Positions 35,672-43,397 of a DNA stretch of 64,000 nucleotides are shown piece by piece. The stretch is from Methylocystis sp. H62. GTDB lineage: Bacteria > Pseudomonadota > Alphaproteobacteria > Rhizobiales > Beijerinckiaceae. Below the pieces are notes generated by a model. That model did not search any database. It saw only the letters and a list, made by a program, of their open reading frames with translations, and had not been told where the DNA came from. The stretch is from contig NZ_JADNQZ010000059.1 of the NCBI RefSeq assembly GCF_015709515.1, forward strand, positions 372,001-436,000, given 5' to 3'. The stretch's first letter is position 1. Each line of letters opens with the position of its first letter. Made by a program: the position numbers and the translations under genes.

Positions 35672-36178
35672 TCAGTCACTCGACGGGAGCAGGCGCTTGA
35701 AAATCGACCCGCCGCTGCTGAGCAGGCCCAGCGTGTCAAGATCGCGCGCGTTGTCGTTGGCGGCGTTGATCGCGTTCACGCCGCTCAACGCATAGAGCTG
35801 GGCCTGGTTGCGATCGGCTTGCGCCTGCCGGCGGATGTTGCCCGTCTGCGACGTGCGCGCCTCGTCAGCGAGATATTCGAAGCGGTTCTTGACCGCCCAC
35901 GACGACGGCGAGCTGTCGACCGTGCCCGTACCCGCGAGCACCGCGTCAATGTTCGCCAGCGCGCCCTCTGTGCGTCGGCGCAGGAACGTGTCAGTCTCGG
36001 TCGCCTTCAGTTCGCCGGCCTGCGCCGCAATCTGCGCCTGCATCGCGTCGTAGAAGCGCGAGAACCCGGTGCTTTGGCCCTGCGCGCGCGCGTTCGAGGC
36101 GGCTGCTTGCCCCTTCAGGAAAAAGCCGCCCGCCTGCAGGCCGGTGGCGGCGAGAGAAAGGCCGGCGGCCACGCCCAT
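35672..36178 (-). CDS. Internal-virion-like phage protein
   Basis: 168 residues. The N-terminus is a small hydrophobic, Gly/Ala-rich stretch (GVAAGLSLAATGLQAGGFFLKGQAAASNARAQGQ), followed by long helices with many Gln and Ala (FYDAMQAQIAAQAGELKATETDTFLRRRTEGALANIDAVLAGTG, and GNIRRQAQADRNQAQLYALSGVNAINAA). This layout is typical of podovirus internal virion proteins of about 150-200 residues encoded next to ejection proteins. It begins one base after the stop of a 22-codon ORF. Assignment is by pattern only. Confidence 0.55.
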   Translation of the reverse strand: MGVAAGLSLAATGLQAGGFFLKGQAAASNARAQGQSTGFSRFYDAMQAQIAAQAGELKATETDTFLRRRTEGALANIDAVLAGTGTVDSSPSSWAVKNRFEYLADEARTSQTGNIRRQAQADRNQAQLYALSGVNAINAANDNARDLDTLGLLSSGGSIFKRLLPSSD

Positions 36179-36179
36179 G

Positions 36180-36248
36180 TCAGGCCTGGCCTTTCGGTTC
36201 GGACGCGATGAGCGCCTGCAGCCGCTCGAGAGGCGCGCGCGCTTCCAT
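36180..36248 (-). CDS. Possible 22-residue peptide in the virion operon
   Basis: ATG to TGA encoding MEARAPLERLQALIASEPKG and two more residues. Its start is one base after the preceding stop (TGACATG) and its stop one base before the next start (again TGACATG). The precise tiling suggests translational coupling, though length alone gives no proof. Confidence 0.4.
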   Translation of the reverse strand: MEARAPLERLQALIASEPKGQA

Positions 36249-36249
36249 G

Positions 36250-36573
36250 TCAGAAACGGCCAAACATCGTGCCGGGGTCGCGCGAGTCGATCGCCACGCT
36301 CGGAGCGTGACGCTCCATTGCCTCGATCACCACGATCTGGATGGGATGAAAGTGATCCAGATTGAGCAGCATCTGAAATTGCCGCTCATCGATTTTTGCG
36401 AAGGCCTGCTCCATGGCTTCGATATCGATGCCTTGATCTTCAATCTGCCGACGCGTGACGCCGCGAGTCTCGAGCGTGCGCAAGATGCTGGCGAGAATTC
36501 CTTTCGGCTTGCTCGTGCTCGCAAAGCATTTGGTTTCGCCGCCGACAAATCGAACATAACCACGATTTTCCAT
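36250..36573 (-). CDS. Phage-like protein of unknown function
   Basis: 107 residues from ATG 36573, preceded by GAAGGAA eight bases upstream. The sequence KGILASILRTLETRGVTRRQIEDQGIDIEAMEQAFAKIDERQFQMLLNLDHFHPIQIVVIEAM is helical with no clear catalytic motif, and a C-terminal SRDPGTMFGRF. It lies between a small Arg-rich protein and the internal-virion-like gene, so it is likely a minor virion or assembly protein. I recognise no named family. Confidence 0.55.
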   Translation of the reverse strand: MENRGYVRFVGGETKCFASTSKPKGILASILRTLETRGVTRRQIEDQGIDIEAMEQAFAKIDERQFQMLLNLDHFHPIQIVVIEAMERHAPSVAIDSRDPGTMFGRF

Positions 36574-36615
36574 CACTCGTTTCCTTCCTTCAACCGCGCT
36601 GCTAGCGCTCAATGT

Positions 36616-36816
36616 TTACCAAACTCGCCGACGCGATCTCTTGCGGCGTTCGATCGCGCGCTCGTCTTCCTCGGTAGGCAAATTTCGCCGACGCCATCCG
36701 CGATCGACTAGCTCGTTCCAGATTTCCTCCGACGTTGGCGGTCGTTGATTTCCGAGCGGAATGACGCGCTCGCACGGAGCCCATGCTGGTGGTCTATCGG
36801 GCGGCGCGTCGGTCAT
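36616..36816 (-). CDS. Small basic phage-like protein
   Basis: 66 residues. Pro-rich N-terminus (TDAPPDRPPAWAPCERVIPLGNQRPP), then EEIWNELVDRGWRRRNLPTEEDERAIERRKRSRRRVW, a strongly basic end suited to nucleic-acid contact. Its ATG overlaps the TAA of the upstream gene by one base (TAATG), which implies coupling. No family recognised. Confidence 0.5.
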   Translation of the reverse strand: MTDAPPDRPPAWAPCERVIPLGNQRPPTSEEIWNELVDRGWRRRNLPTEEDERAIERRKRSRRRVW

Positions 36817-37106
36817 TAGCTAAGGTCGCCAAAATGCGACGTGATCGCCGCATTGTGCGAGGCGGAGCTGTTTTCCTGGATGGCGGTCGATTGCTCAATC
36901 ACGCAAAGCGCCGCCTGAGACGCATTCAAGAGACGGCGCAAGTTCACTGCGTTTGCGCCGCCGAGCGCGACGGCGAGCGCATCCCAGTCATCCTGCACAA
37001 GACCGGCGCGCGACAAGAGTTTCGCGTGCGACTCGTTGCGCTGAGCCGCGCGCTTGTCCAGCGCCGCAAGAATGCCTGTCGGCGCGGCTATGGTTGCCAA
37101 AATCAT
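36816..37106 (-). CDS. Small phage-like protein
   Basis: 96 residues. ATIAAPTGILAALDKRAAQRNESHAKLLSRAGLVQDDWDALAVALGGANAVNLRRLLNASQAALCVIEQSTAIQ is almost entirely helical, with a hydrophobic N-terminus. AAGGA lies ten bases before the ATG. It sits 36 bp after the capsid-cement-like gene in the presumed structural operon. No family recognised. Confidence 0.5.
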   Translation of the reverse strand: MILATIAAPTGILAALDKRAAQRNESHAKLLSRAGLVQDDWDALAVALGGANAVNLRRLLNASQAALCVIEQSTAIQENSSASHNAAITSHFGDLS

Positions 37107-37142
37107 GGTCGTGATCCTTTTTGCGCAGCGTTCGTCACTTCG

Positions 37143-37646
37143 TCACATGCCGAGCGACAGGAACGTGTTTGCTGTGATTGATGGCGTCGTGCCACCGATC
37201 ACCGCGTAGCAACGCAGATAGCGGTAGACGATGCCCGATTTCATGTTGCTGAAGGGAAACTGGCTGCGCGTTCCCGCCGGCCCGTAAGCCGAAGCGCCGG
37301 GCGCTGGAGTGGCGCCGGGGATGGTCGCGAAAGCACGGCCGGATGCGCCGCCAAAATTCTGCGATTGCAGAATTTCGACGTTGCCGTTTGCCCAAGCCAC
37401 GTCATTCGAGCCAAGCAAGTGAAAGGTGCAGCTCTCATCGCCAGTCACCTGGTCGAGGGCCGTGATGTTGATCACCCATTCGCCGCGCACGTGCCCTTGG
37501 CCGATATCGAGCTGCGTCGGCGCGCCGAAGTAGCCGGTCGAAGTCTTGGTTTCGGCGACGGCGTTCGTGCCGAATGCGAGAGCGGCGTCGAAGGGAGCCG
37601 CCAGAGTCGGCGGCGCGAAGGGAAGGGCGTTGGGCTGAAGCGGCAT
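37143..37646 (-). CDS. Capsid-cement-like (Bbp16-type) phage protein
   Basis: 167 residues. The central pattern GYFGAPTQLDIGQGHVRGEWVINITALDQVTGDESCTFHLLGSNDVAWANGNVEILQSQNFG, then YRYLRCYAVIGGTTPSITANTFLSL, resembles Bbp16-family decoration proteins, which are beta-sandwich proteins that stabilise the capsid and share the conserved DIGQG-type start and TFHLLGSND strand. In phages of this type it directly follows the major capsid gene. Here no capsid gene is present. A Pro-rich N-terminal arm precedes the fold. Confidence 0.55.
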   Translation of the reverse strand: MPLQPNALPFAPPTLAAPFDAALAFGTNAVAETKTSTGYFGAPTQLDIGQGHVRGEWVINITALDQVTGDESCTFHLLGSNDVAWANGNVEILQSQNFGGASGRAFATIPGATPAPGASAYGPAGTRSQFPFSNMKSGIVYRYLRCYAVIGGTTPSITANTFLSLGM

Positions 37647-37673
37647 ATCTTTTGTCCTTGCTCGGGAGGCGGG

Positions 37674-37922
37674 CTACTTCGAACTCGATAACTGCTCTTT
37701 GAGCTGTTGCGCCTGTTTCGCCGCTGCCCATTTCGTCTCGAAATTCAGGCTGCGATGTTGCTCGCTGGCCATATCCCGGAGCGTCGTCTCAAACTTCGCG
37801 CGCTCGCTGGCCGGCAACGAGCTTACACGGCGTTCGATCTCGCGTTCGTTCGCCGTGCGTTTAGCGGGGTCGAGGTCGCCCGCATTCGGCAGGCTCTTGA
37901 TGAACGCGCGCAGGTCAGTCAT
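37674..37922 (-). CDS. Small charged phage-like protein
   Basis: 82 residues, highly charged and helical (DLDPAKRTANEREIERRVSSLPASERAKFETTLRDMASEQHRSLNFETKWAAAKQAQQLKEQL). Such a profile would suit a scaffolding or assembly protein, but no specific family is recognised. Its start overlaps the end of the terminase-small-like gene by eight bases, so the two are translationally coupled. Confidence 0.5.
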   Translation of the reverse strand: MTDLRAFIKSLPNAGDLDPAKRTANEREIERRVSSLPASERAKFETTLRDMASEQHRSLNFETKWAAAKQAQQLKEQLSSSK

Positions 37923-38589
37923 CGGCGGCCTCGTTGCTTTCCACGCGCGTGAGCATCCGCTGCTCGCGGCTGAGCGGGTGCGTGTCGACGATCGATTTGG
38001 GCTCGACGCCGCTTTCGAGAGGCGTCTGCGGGAGGTTGCTGGGCAATCGTATTACGATTCCGGCCGTGAGGTTCACGCCGACATTAACTTGCACGTTCGA
38101 CTTTGCGGGCGTTTGGCCGACCGCGTCGCCGAGGATCATGCTCGCGGCCTGAATTCTGACTTTTTTGTCAGCGGCCTTGCCGTCGCCGCGGTCGCGCATG
38201 ACAGCGACGACCGTATTGAGCGCTTCGGCTCGGTGGCCGTCGCGCATCGCCTGGAGTTGCAGAGCCAACTCCTTCTGAGCGATTGGCTGCGCCATGATCC
38301 AGCGCGCGTGCCTTCGGCGAGTGCGTAGTAAATCTGCGGCCTCTTCCAACTTGAGAGGCTCGCCGGGCTCAAGCGGCCGGCGCGCATCTGGGTCGAATTC
38401 GGTGGGAGCGGCGCGCGTGTATTGGCTGACGTACGCGTGGGGGCATCCAGAAATCTGATATTCGATCAACAATTTCGCCTTCGCGTCGAGCGCGGTCAGC
38501 GGCTTCTTTTTCGACGGCCGTTCATGCCCGAGAACCTGCATTCGGTTCTTCGGCGCTTCGGTTTCCTGCGTCTCGTGCGTCTCGTTCAT
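37915..38589 (-). CDS. Terminase-small-subunit-like phage protein
   Basis: 224 residues from ATG 38589, chosen because upstream in-frame sequence is arginine-rich noise. The N-terminal half has LTALDAKAKLLIEYQISGCPHAYVSQYTRAAPTEFDPDARR, and the C-terminal half RAEALNTVVAVMRDRGDGKAADKKVRIQAASMILGDAVGQ followed by NVQVNVGVNLTAGIVIRLP. The pattern of a helical repeat around APxxxR(V/I)xAAxxIL and a final VNV beta strand is found in small terminase-like proteins of podoviruses. It lies between replication genes and structural genes, where terS normally is. No large terminase follows. Assignment by pattern only. Confidence 0.5.
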   Translation of the reverse strand: MNETHETQETEAPKNRMQVLGHERPSKKKPLTALDAKAKLLIEYQISGCPHAYVSQYTRAAPTEFDPDARRPLEPGEPLKLEEAADLLRTRRRHARWIMAQPIAQKELALQLQAMRDGHRAEALNTVVAVMRDRGDGKAADKKVRIQAASMILGDAVGQTPAKSNVQVNVGVNLTAGIVIRLPSNLPQTPLESGVEPKSIVDTHPLSREQRMLTRVESNEAADD

Positions 38590-38678
38590 GTCAGGCGTGT
38601 CAGCGATGCGATTGAAATTGCGCCGAAAGCCTACGCGCGAAGCAATTTTGGTCGCAACGCACCGGAAAAAATTTGGTC

Positions 38679-38873
38679 TCAACGCGCCCCCGAAGGCGAG
38701 CGACGGGGCTGGAGATACTTTTCCGGGAGGGGGATTTTTGCGAGCTTCGCCCAGCCGACAATTCCTGACACAGGAACGTCTGCGAGTTTTGCGGCCTGCT
38801 CGACAGTCAGTTTGCCCTTGCGCAGCTGCTTGAGCACTTCGGCCTTTCGCGGGTTCGTCGCTGAGCGGATCAC
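38679..38873 (-). CDS. Small helix-turn-helix protein of the element
   Basis: 64 residues from GTG 38873, which overlaps the stop of the RuvC-like gene (GTGA). The core NPRKAEVLKQLRKGKLTVEQAAKLADVPVSGIVGWAKLAKIPLPEKY is a helix-turn-helix of about 40 residues with a basic C-terminal tail (LQPRRSPSGAR). It could regulate the element or direct packaging. The longer frame that starts within the RuvC-like gene is not needed. Confidence 0.6.
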   Translation of the reverse strand: MIRSATNPRKAEVLKQLRKGKLTVEQAAKLADVPVSGIVGWAKLAKIPLPEKYLQPRRSPSGAR

Positions 38874-39355
38874 GCCGCAACCTTCCTTTCCCGCAGCAAG
38901 CCCGCGAGGCCGATCAGCGCGGCCTCGGCGCGGTCGCAGTCGCACTTGCGCGCGAATATGGCGGCCTGCGAAGGCCAACGGGAGATTGCGACGCTGCGGG
39001 CGCTGTCCTTGTTCTCCTTGCCCGGCGCGATGTTAGATGCGCGTTTCCAGACGGGCGGCGCGATCAATTCGAGAGGAATGCCGGCGGCCGCGAGCACGCC
39101 CTCGATGATCCCACGCGTGCGGCCGAAGCCGAAAGCGCCCGTCGTCCCGTCCGTCGGGCGAGGTCCGATCAATTCGCAATATGCGCGGCTCGCGTGCGTC
39201 GAATAGATGATGGTGGCGAAGAGCGCCGGATTGACCGCGCGCCTGCCTTTGGCTCCATCGAGCAAAGTCGGCATGTCGTGGATTTCGAGCAGATCGCCGC
39301 CGTCGGTCAGAACCGCGATCGCGCCATCGAGGCCAGGGTCAATTCCAAGGATCAT
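38870..39355 (-). CDS. Phage RuvC-like Holliday-junction resolvase
   Basis: 161 residues. The RNase H-like fold is marked by MILGIDPGLDGAIAV (first catalytic Asp) at the N-terminus, GRTRGIIEGVLAAAGIPLELIAPPVWK (central Glu), and the C-terminal CDCDRAEAALIGLAGL (Asp and helix). These are the conserved acidic positions of the RuvC superfamily as found in phage genomes. It would cut four-way junctions in replicated element DNA. It lies between ssb and the small HTH gene in the replication block. Confidence 0.85.
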   Translation of the reverse strand: MILGIDPGLDGAIAVLTDGGDLLEIHDMPTLLDGAKGRRAVNPALFATIIYSTHASRAYCELIGPRPTDGTTGAFGFGRTRGIIEGVLAAAGIPLELIAPPVWKRASNIAPGKENKDSARSVAISRWPSQAAIFARKCDCDRAEAALIGLAGLLRERKVAA

Positions 39356-39366
39356 GGTCGGGCCTT

Positions 39367-39813
39367 TCAGAATGGAATGTCGGCGTCGCTCTCGTGCCAG
39401 CCGTGAGGTGCGCTTGGCGAGCGATGGCCGACGGCGCGCCTGGCGCTGCTCGAGCGATCATGGGGGGCGGCTGATCCGCGGGGCGCGCCGGCTCGCTGCT
39501 TCTCGCGTGGCTGCTTTTCTCGCCGAAGAGGCAGGATCGCGTCTGCTGTCAGCGTAAGACTGACACGGGACTCCTTGCCGTCCGGCGCCCATATCTCCGC
39601 GCGCATCGATCCTGACACAGACAGCGCGTCGCCATCGTGCAGCCTGAGCAATTCCTCCTGCACGCTTTCGCTGAACGCGAAGACGCGCCAGAATGTCGAA
39701 GCATCACCGTCTTTGGTTTTGACGGTCGCCTGGACGAAAGGTCGGTCATTGCGCGAGACTTTGCGCTCGGGCGCACGGAAGAGCGTTCCTGTGATGAGGG
39801 CGCGCGCGGTCAT
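39367..39813 (-). CDS. ssb: Single-stranded DNA-binding protein of the element
   Basis: 148 residues. An OB fold covers 1-95 (RALITGTLFRAPERKVSRNDRPFVQATVKT, WRVFAFSESVQEELLRLHDGDALSVSGSMRAEIW); a disordered Arg/Ser/Pro linker follows; the protein ends ESDADIPF, the acidic tip by which bacterial SSBs recruit DNA repair and replication proteins. The fold is a divergent SSB version, with little similarity to chromosomal SSB in the OB part. It overlaps the ATPase stop by ATGA, so it is made with the helicase-like ATPase. Confidence 0.8.
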   Translation of the reverse strand: MTARALITGTLFRAPERKVSRNDRPFVQATVKTKDGDASTFWRVFAFSESVQEELLRLHDGDALSVSGSMRAEIWAPDGKESRVSLTLTADAILPLRREKQPREKQRAGAPRGSAAPHDRSSSARRAVGHRSPSAPHGWHESDADIPF

Positions 39814-41090
39814 CGAGAATTCTCCGTCTCCTGTGTCTCTAGCTTCTGCGCAGCAACAATTCGCTGGCGGCGCTTAGACGGCGGGCCGGTCTCTTCGACG
39901 CGGATTGCAGCCTTCGCAAACAAGCGATCCATCGCCGCCGAGAGTTTTGCCTTTCCGAGACGTTCCGCATTTTGATGTTTGGCGAACAATGCCGGCGCAT
40001 ATGCGTTTGAAGGCAAATGCGACACGGCGCGGCCTTCGCTATCGAACTGCGCAAGCAGTGAGAGAAAGACGCGCTCGGCTCTTCGTTCTTGTTCAGAAGA
40101 CGATGAGCAATCCTTATCGAGGACGAACCTTCCGTCGCTATAGCGAACAACGATCGGGGCGCCGCTTGCGGCTCTATTGGCCTTCTTGACGCTCAAACTT
40201 CGAATATCGGTATCGTCTTCCGAGCCATCGGCGTTCTTTCGCCTCTCGAAGTAGAGCCTTGACCGAACAGAGTTGTTCCAGGCTGTGTTGCCGGACGTGC
40301 CGGAACCGCTCGCCATTCCGCTAAGGGACGGGTGTGAGAGAAGTACAATCGCGGCGTCATTCTCAAGCGCAACGCCGCGCAACATGGCGATGAACTGGCG
40401 TGCATGAACTTTCTTGATCTCGTCTCCGCCGAAAATGTCGGCGAGAGTGTCTAGAACGATCAGCGCAGGTTTCAGTTTGTTCGCCTCGCGCTTTAGCGCG
40501 GCGAAGATTGGCGTTTCTGCAAGCAGGCCATCGCGTGGTGTGGGGGAGGCCATCACTGCGTCTGCGCCTGCGAGTGGGCAGATAAACAATTCTGACAAAT
40601 CGGCGCGCTCGCGGTTAATCGCGGCAAGCCGGCGGTGCAACTCGTCGAGCTCGTCTTCGGCTGACAGGAACAAGACGCGGCCGGGAGCCGGCGCCGTGCC
40701 AATCCATTCCGTGCCGGTGGCAGTTGCCGCGGCCAACTGAAGTGCGAGCAAGCTTTTGCCGGTCGCGCCGTCACCTGAAAGAATGGTCACGTTCGCCGCG
40801 GGGATGAGATCGGCGACATGCCAGCGCCGGTGGGGAGCTTTCTCGGGGTCAAGATCGGAGGCGCAAACGATCGGCAGTTCGATCTTCTTCTCGTCGCCGT
40901 AATTCGTTTGGCCAATCTTCTCGCCGATGGCCTCTTGGTCACGCCTGACGTATTCCGGCTCGGCTATGGAGATCGCGTCGGAGGCGTCGAGGATTGGTTC
41001 CGCCGATACCAGCCGCACGGCCGCCGGCTTTTCCCGCTGTTCGCGCCATTCGCGCGCCGCCTCTGCGAAGGCCGATGGATCGGCATTCAT
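39810..41090 (-). CDS. RepA-like AAA family ATPase (replicative helicase type)
   Basis: 426 residues. An N-terminal leader of about 90 residues precedes a RecA-fold ATPase: Walker A GDGATGKSLL, a second strand RVLFLSAEDELDELHRRL, Walker B PALIVLDTLADIF and sensor AIVLLSHPS. This is the plasmid/phage RepA type related to the hexameric DnaB-like helicases. The C-terminal about 100 residues form a probable winged helix (RAERVFLSLLAQF, RLGKAKLSAAMDRLFAKAAI). It likely unwinds or initiates replication of the element. Start and stop each overlap neighbours by ATGA. Confidence 0.85.
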   Translation of the reverse strand: MNADPSAFAEAAREWREQREKPAAVRLVSAEPILDASDAISIAEPEYVRRDQEAIGEKIGQTNYGDEKKIELPIVCASDLDPEKAPHRRWHVADLIPAANVTILSGDGATGKSLLALQLAAATATGTEWIGTAPAPGRVLFLSAEDELDELHRRLAAINRERADLSELFICPLAGADAVMASPTPRDGLLAETPIFAALKREANKLKPALIVLDTLADIFGGDEIKKVHARQFIAMLRGVALENDAAIVLLSHPSLSGMASGSGTSGNTAWNNSVRSRLYFERRKNADGSEDDTDIRSLSVKKANRAASGAPIVVRYSDGRFVLDKDCSSSSEQERRAERVFLSLLAQFDSEGRAVSHLPSNAYAPALFAKHQNAERLGKAKLSAAMDRLFAKAAIRVEETGPPSKRRQRIVAAQKLETQETENSR

Positions 41091-41419
41091 CGCGAAGCCT
41101 CGTTCGCGCAGACTTCAAGGAAGAGTTGGCAGAGGTCGAGCGTGATGGATCGTGCCGCGCGGATAGCGCGCTCGAGGCTTGGTCGATCTCCGGACAGCGC
41201 ACAGTGCTCGATAAGTCCGCCCGCGCGGGCGAGAAGATCGCCGCGCTCGGCGAACTCAGCATCGATAATTGCCGCCGGGAGTTTCGAAAAATCGCATGGA
41301 GCCGGTGCGGCGACTGCTGACGGCGCGGGCGCTAGGTTCATTTCGTTCGTCGGAAAATATGCGCCGGTCGCGTCTTCGCGGGAGTGACCGGCCTCCGCGG
41401 CAATGGCGGTGGCGTTCAT
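41087..41419 (-). CDS. Unknown protein of the replication operon
   Basis: 110 residues. An Ala/Pro-rich, probably flexible N-terminus is followed by two helices (PAAIIDAEFAERGDLLARAGGLIEHC; RPSLERAIRAARSITLDLCQLFLEVC). The ATGA overlap with the ATPase gene shows co-translation. I recognise no family. Confidence 0.5.
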   Translation of the reverse strand: MNATAIAAEAGHSREDATGAYFPTNEMNLAPAPSAVAAPAPCDFSKLPAAIIDAEFAERGDLLARAGGLIEHCALSGDRPSLERAIRAARSITLDLCQLFLEVCANEASR

Positions 41420-41475
41420 TGTCGGCGTCCTTGGTGCCGGCGGCTGCGACTAACTCGCTACTCTCCTGCACTCGA

Positions 41476-41787
41476 CTACGCCGTCCCGGCGGGCTCCTGA
41501 CGCTCTTCTTGTGTCCCTTTTCTCGGGCGGCCACGGCGGTGTCCTTCCGCGCAGGGACGGCCGCTTTCAGCCTCGCTGGTGGATGAGAAGGGCTGGCTGA
41601 TCTTCGCCTCGGCCCAGGCAATTAGATCGTCGGAGTCGTAGAGAACGAAGCGATCTAGTTTTCGAAAACGCGGGCCGCCGCCGGTCGTTCTCCACTTCGC
41701 CAGCGAGGCAACCGACCCGAAACCATAGCGCTCGCGCAAGAGCTCGACGGCCTTTTCGGGCGTGATTAATTTCTTAGGTTCTGACAC
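41476..41787 (-). CDS. Excisionase/AlpA-like helix-turn-helix protein
   Basis: 103 residues from GTG 41787, which has GGAG eight bases upstream. The longer frame adds a hydrophobic stretch from AT-rich promoter DNA and is unlikely. The core PEKAVELLRERYGFGSVASLAKWRTTGGGPRFRKLDRFVLYDSDDLIAWAEAKI is a winged helix of the Xis/AlpA/MerR-like kind. Such proteins direct excision or activate integrase genes. The C-terminal tail (EGHRRGRPRKG) is basic with an AT-hook-like RPRK. It heads the replication block, below a sigma-70-like promoter. Confidence 0.75.
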   Translation of the reverse strand: MSEPKKLITPEKAVELLRERYGFGSVASLAKWRTTGGGPRFRKLDRFVLYDSDDLIAWAEAKISQPFSSTSEAESGRPCAEGHRRGRPRKGTQEERQEPAGTA

Positions 41788-42189
41788 GTCGCGTCTCCGC
41801 TTTATTGAATACACGGAGATGATACCAGCGATATAAATAAAAGCCAAAGTGGTAGAAAATATACTCGGTAAAGGGTATAAAATATACACCAAGTAGTCAC
41901 CCAACGTTGCTCAACGCGTAAGAGTCAACTCAATAGGTTATGCATTGAAACGTCAGTTTTGCCGGCTGTATGTCATCTGTCGAGCCGCGGGAGACTTTTG
42001 GTGTATTATTTTTGCCTTTGCCATAAGGCATTGAAATTTAGTGATGTTCTCTGATTGATTTGTTTTTGGCGCTCGGTGGCTGGCGCGAGGGCCGTCGGGC
42101 CGATCTGCACCGCTCCTCGAGGAAAGGCGGCGAGACGTACTCGCGCGCCCTGTGTCAGGGTGTCCGCGTTCAGTTGCGGCCGCAATGGA
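41788..42189. other. AT-richer control region of the replication block
   Basis: 402 bp between the excisionase-like gene and the next gene. The part 41800-42050 is clearly richer in A+T than the rest of the element and includes the promoter given separately. No gene or repeat array is seen. Confidence 0.5.
41819..41847 (-). promoter_or_regulatory. Putative sigma-70-like promoter of the replication block
   Basis: On the minus strand TTGGCT (41847-41842) and TATCAT (41824-41819) are 17 bp apart, ahead of the GTG at 41787. It fits the expected spacing; matched by eye only. Confidence 0.4.
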
Positions 42190-42558
42190 TCAGCGCGGGT
42201 TCTTCTCGATAACTGCAAGCGCCCGACGGATCGTCTCGCTGGTCCCCACGACGACGGCGTCGGCCGGCATTTCTCTGTCGAGGAGCGTCGCGAGGACGCG
42301 CAGCTGCGCTATGGCGCCCGCGCGTGTCGTTGGCGTCATGTCGATGACGGCGAACTCGGCGTCAAATTTAGCGCTACCTGCGGCATCCGCAGCTTCGTCG
42401 TGAGTGGCGGATAACTCGGCCTCGGCTTCTGCGGCCTTGTATTTAGTCGACGCGCGCTTCATGGCGGCGATCGCCGCAAAGATCGGGTCCGCGCCGGCCG
42501 GTCCTTGCCGAGGAGATGCTTGCGCGGACACAATTCGAGTATGTTGAGCATTAGCCAT
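42190..42558 (-). CDS. Unknown helical protein of the element
   Basis: 122 residues. The N-terminus is flexible; ADPIFAAIAAMKRASTKYKAAEAEAELSATHDEAADAAGSAKFDAEFAVIDMTPTTRAGAIAQLRVLATLL is largely helical and Ala-rich, with the common ending ETIRRALAVIEKNP. Proteins with this combination are widespread near integrases in Hyphomicrobiales genomes, but no function is known to me. It is isolated: 631 bp separate it from the next gene in front and 838 bp from the integrase. Confidence 0.6.
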   Translation of the reverse strand: MANAQHTRIVSAQASPRQGPAGADPIFAAIAAMKRASTKYKAAEAEAELSATHDEAADAAGSAKFDAEFAVIDMTPTTRAGAIAQLRVLATLLDREMPADAVVVGTSETIRRALAVIEKNPR

Positions 42559-43397
42559 GGTTCGGTCTCCGAAACCAGCTGTGGTTAGGCCGGGCTCGGC
42601 GCTGCAACGTCTCGCCCGGCTGCTTCTTCATAGCAGCGCTTGCGATTGATGTAAATCACTGATGTTAAAGAATAAAATGAGTATTAAATCTACCCATACG
42701 GCGCGATTGGGCGGCTAGATTTTCTACCCAAGATCGCGCTTTTGCTATCAGCGCGATGACGTTCCGCAAGTCGTTCTTTCACACGGCCGATCCTACGCGC
42801 GCGCGAGGCATGAGCCCGCCGGCCGACGCGCACATGTTCGGTCGAGCGAAGGTCGAGGGATCGCGTCGCGAAGGTGGTGGGGCGGACGGAGATGAGCGAG
42901 GGCTCGGCGGGCTGGCGAAAGGCAATAAGCGTGAAAATCGCCATGGCGAGTCGCTGGTGCGTGTTTCGCGCTGTCAGCGTGGGAAGTAGCCCGGCGATCG
43001 GTTCGGCGACGGGCGGCCGGTTTCTGAGTCGTGGCGGCGCACTCCTCGGCGGGGGGAGTTGCGTTCTTCACGCGACGCTGACGCATCGGGGCGAGGTGTG
43101 GGCGTGCGAGATGCTCGAAAGGTGATGGTTGAGACGCGCGAGAGACGCGGCTCAGGATTTCGGAACCCGAGCGCGAAGCGTTGGCGCCCGCGAGGGGCGC
43201 TCCAAGCGGCCCCGAGGCGGGCTTCCAACGCCTGGGGGGTATAAGGGGGGAGTTGGAAGCCTCCGTTGGAAGCGTTGGAAGGGCGTTGGAAGGGGCAAAA
43301 AGGGTGGTTGGAAAGGCGTTGGAAGGCGTTGGAAGGGCGATTTTTGGCGTTGGAAGGCGTTGGAAGGGGTCAGGATAGGCGAGTGTGCTCACGCAGT
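42559..43397. other. Non-coding stretch with a TTGGAAG repeat array next to the integrase
   Basis: 839 bp between two minus-strand genes. A long minus-strand frame (42793-43872) crosses it, but it runs into the integrase in a wrong frame and its product is low-complexity. The repeated part is at 43221-43367 and is listed separately. The 42600-42760 part is AT-richer. Confidence 0.55.
43221..43367. repeat. Array of GCGTTGGAAGG-type units
   Basis: TTGGAAG occurs at 43253, 43266, 43275, 43286, 43319, 43329, 43350 and 43360, with one variant (TTGGAAAGG at 43308) and an inverted copy (GCTTCCAACGCC at 43221-43232). Adjacent units are spaced about 10 bp, roughly one helical turn, in the same orientation. 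It ends about 30 bp beyond the integrase stop. Iterons for a replication initiator, or extra integrase-binding sites, are the likeliest roles. Confidence 0.7.

Noticed and set aside
43253..43367. CRISPR array
   Set aside because: Units are about 10 bp with no unique spacers of constant length and no cas genes in the window.
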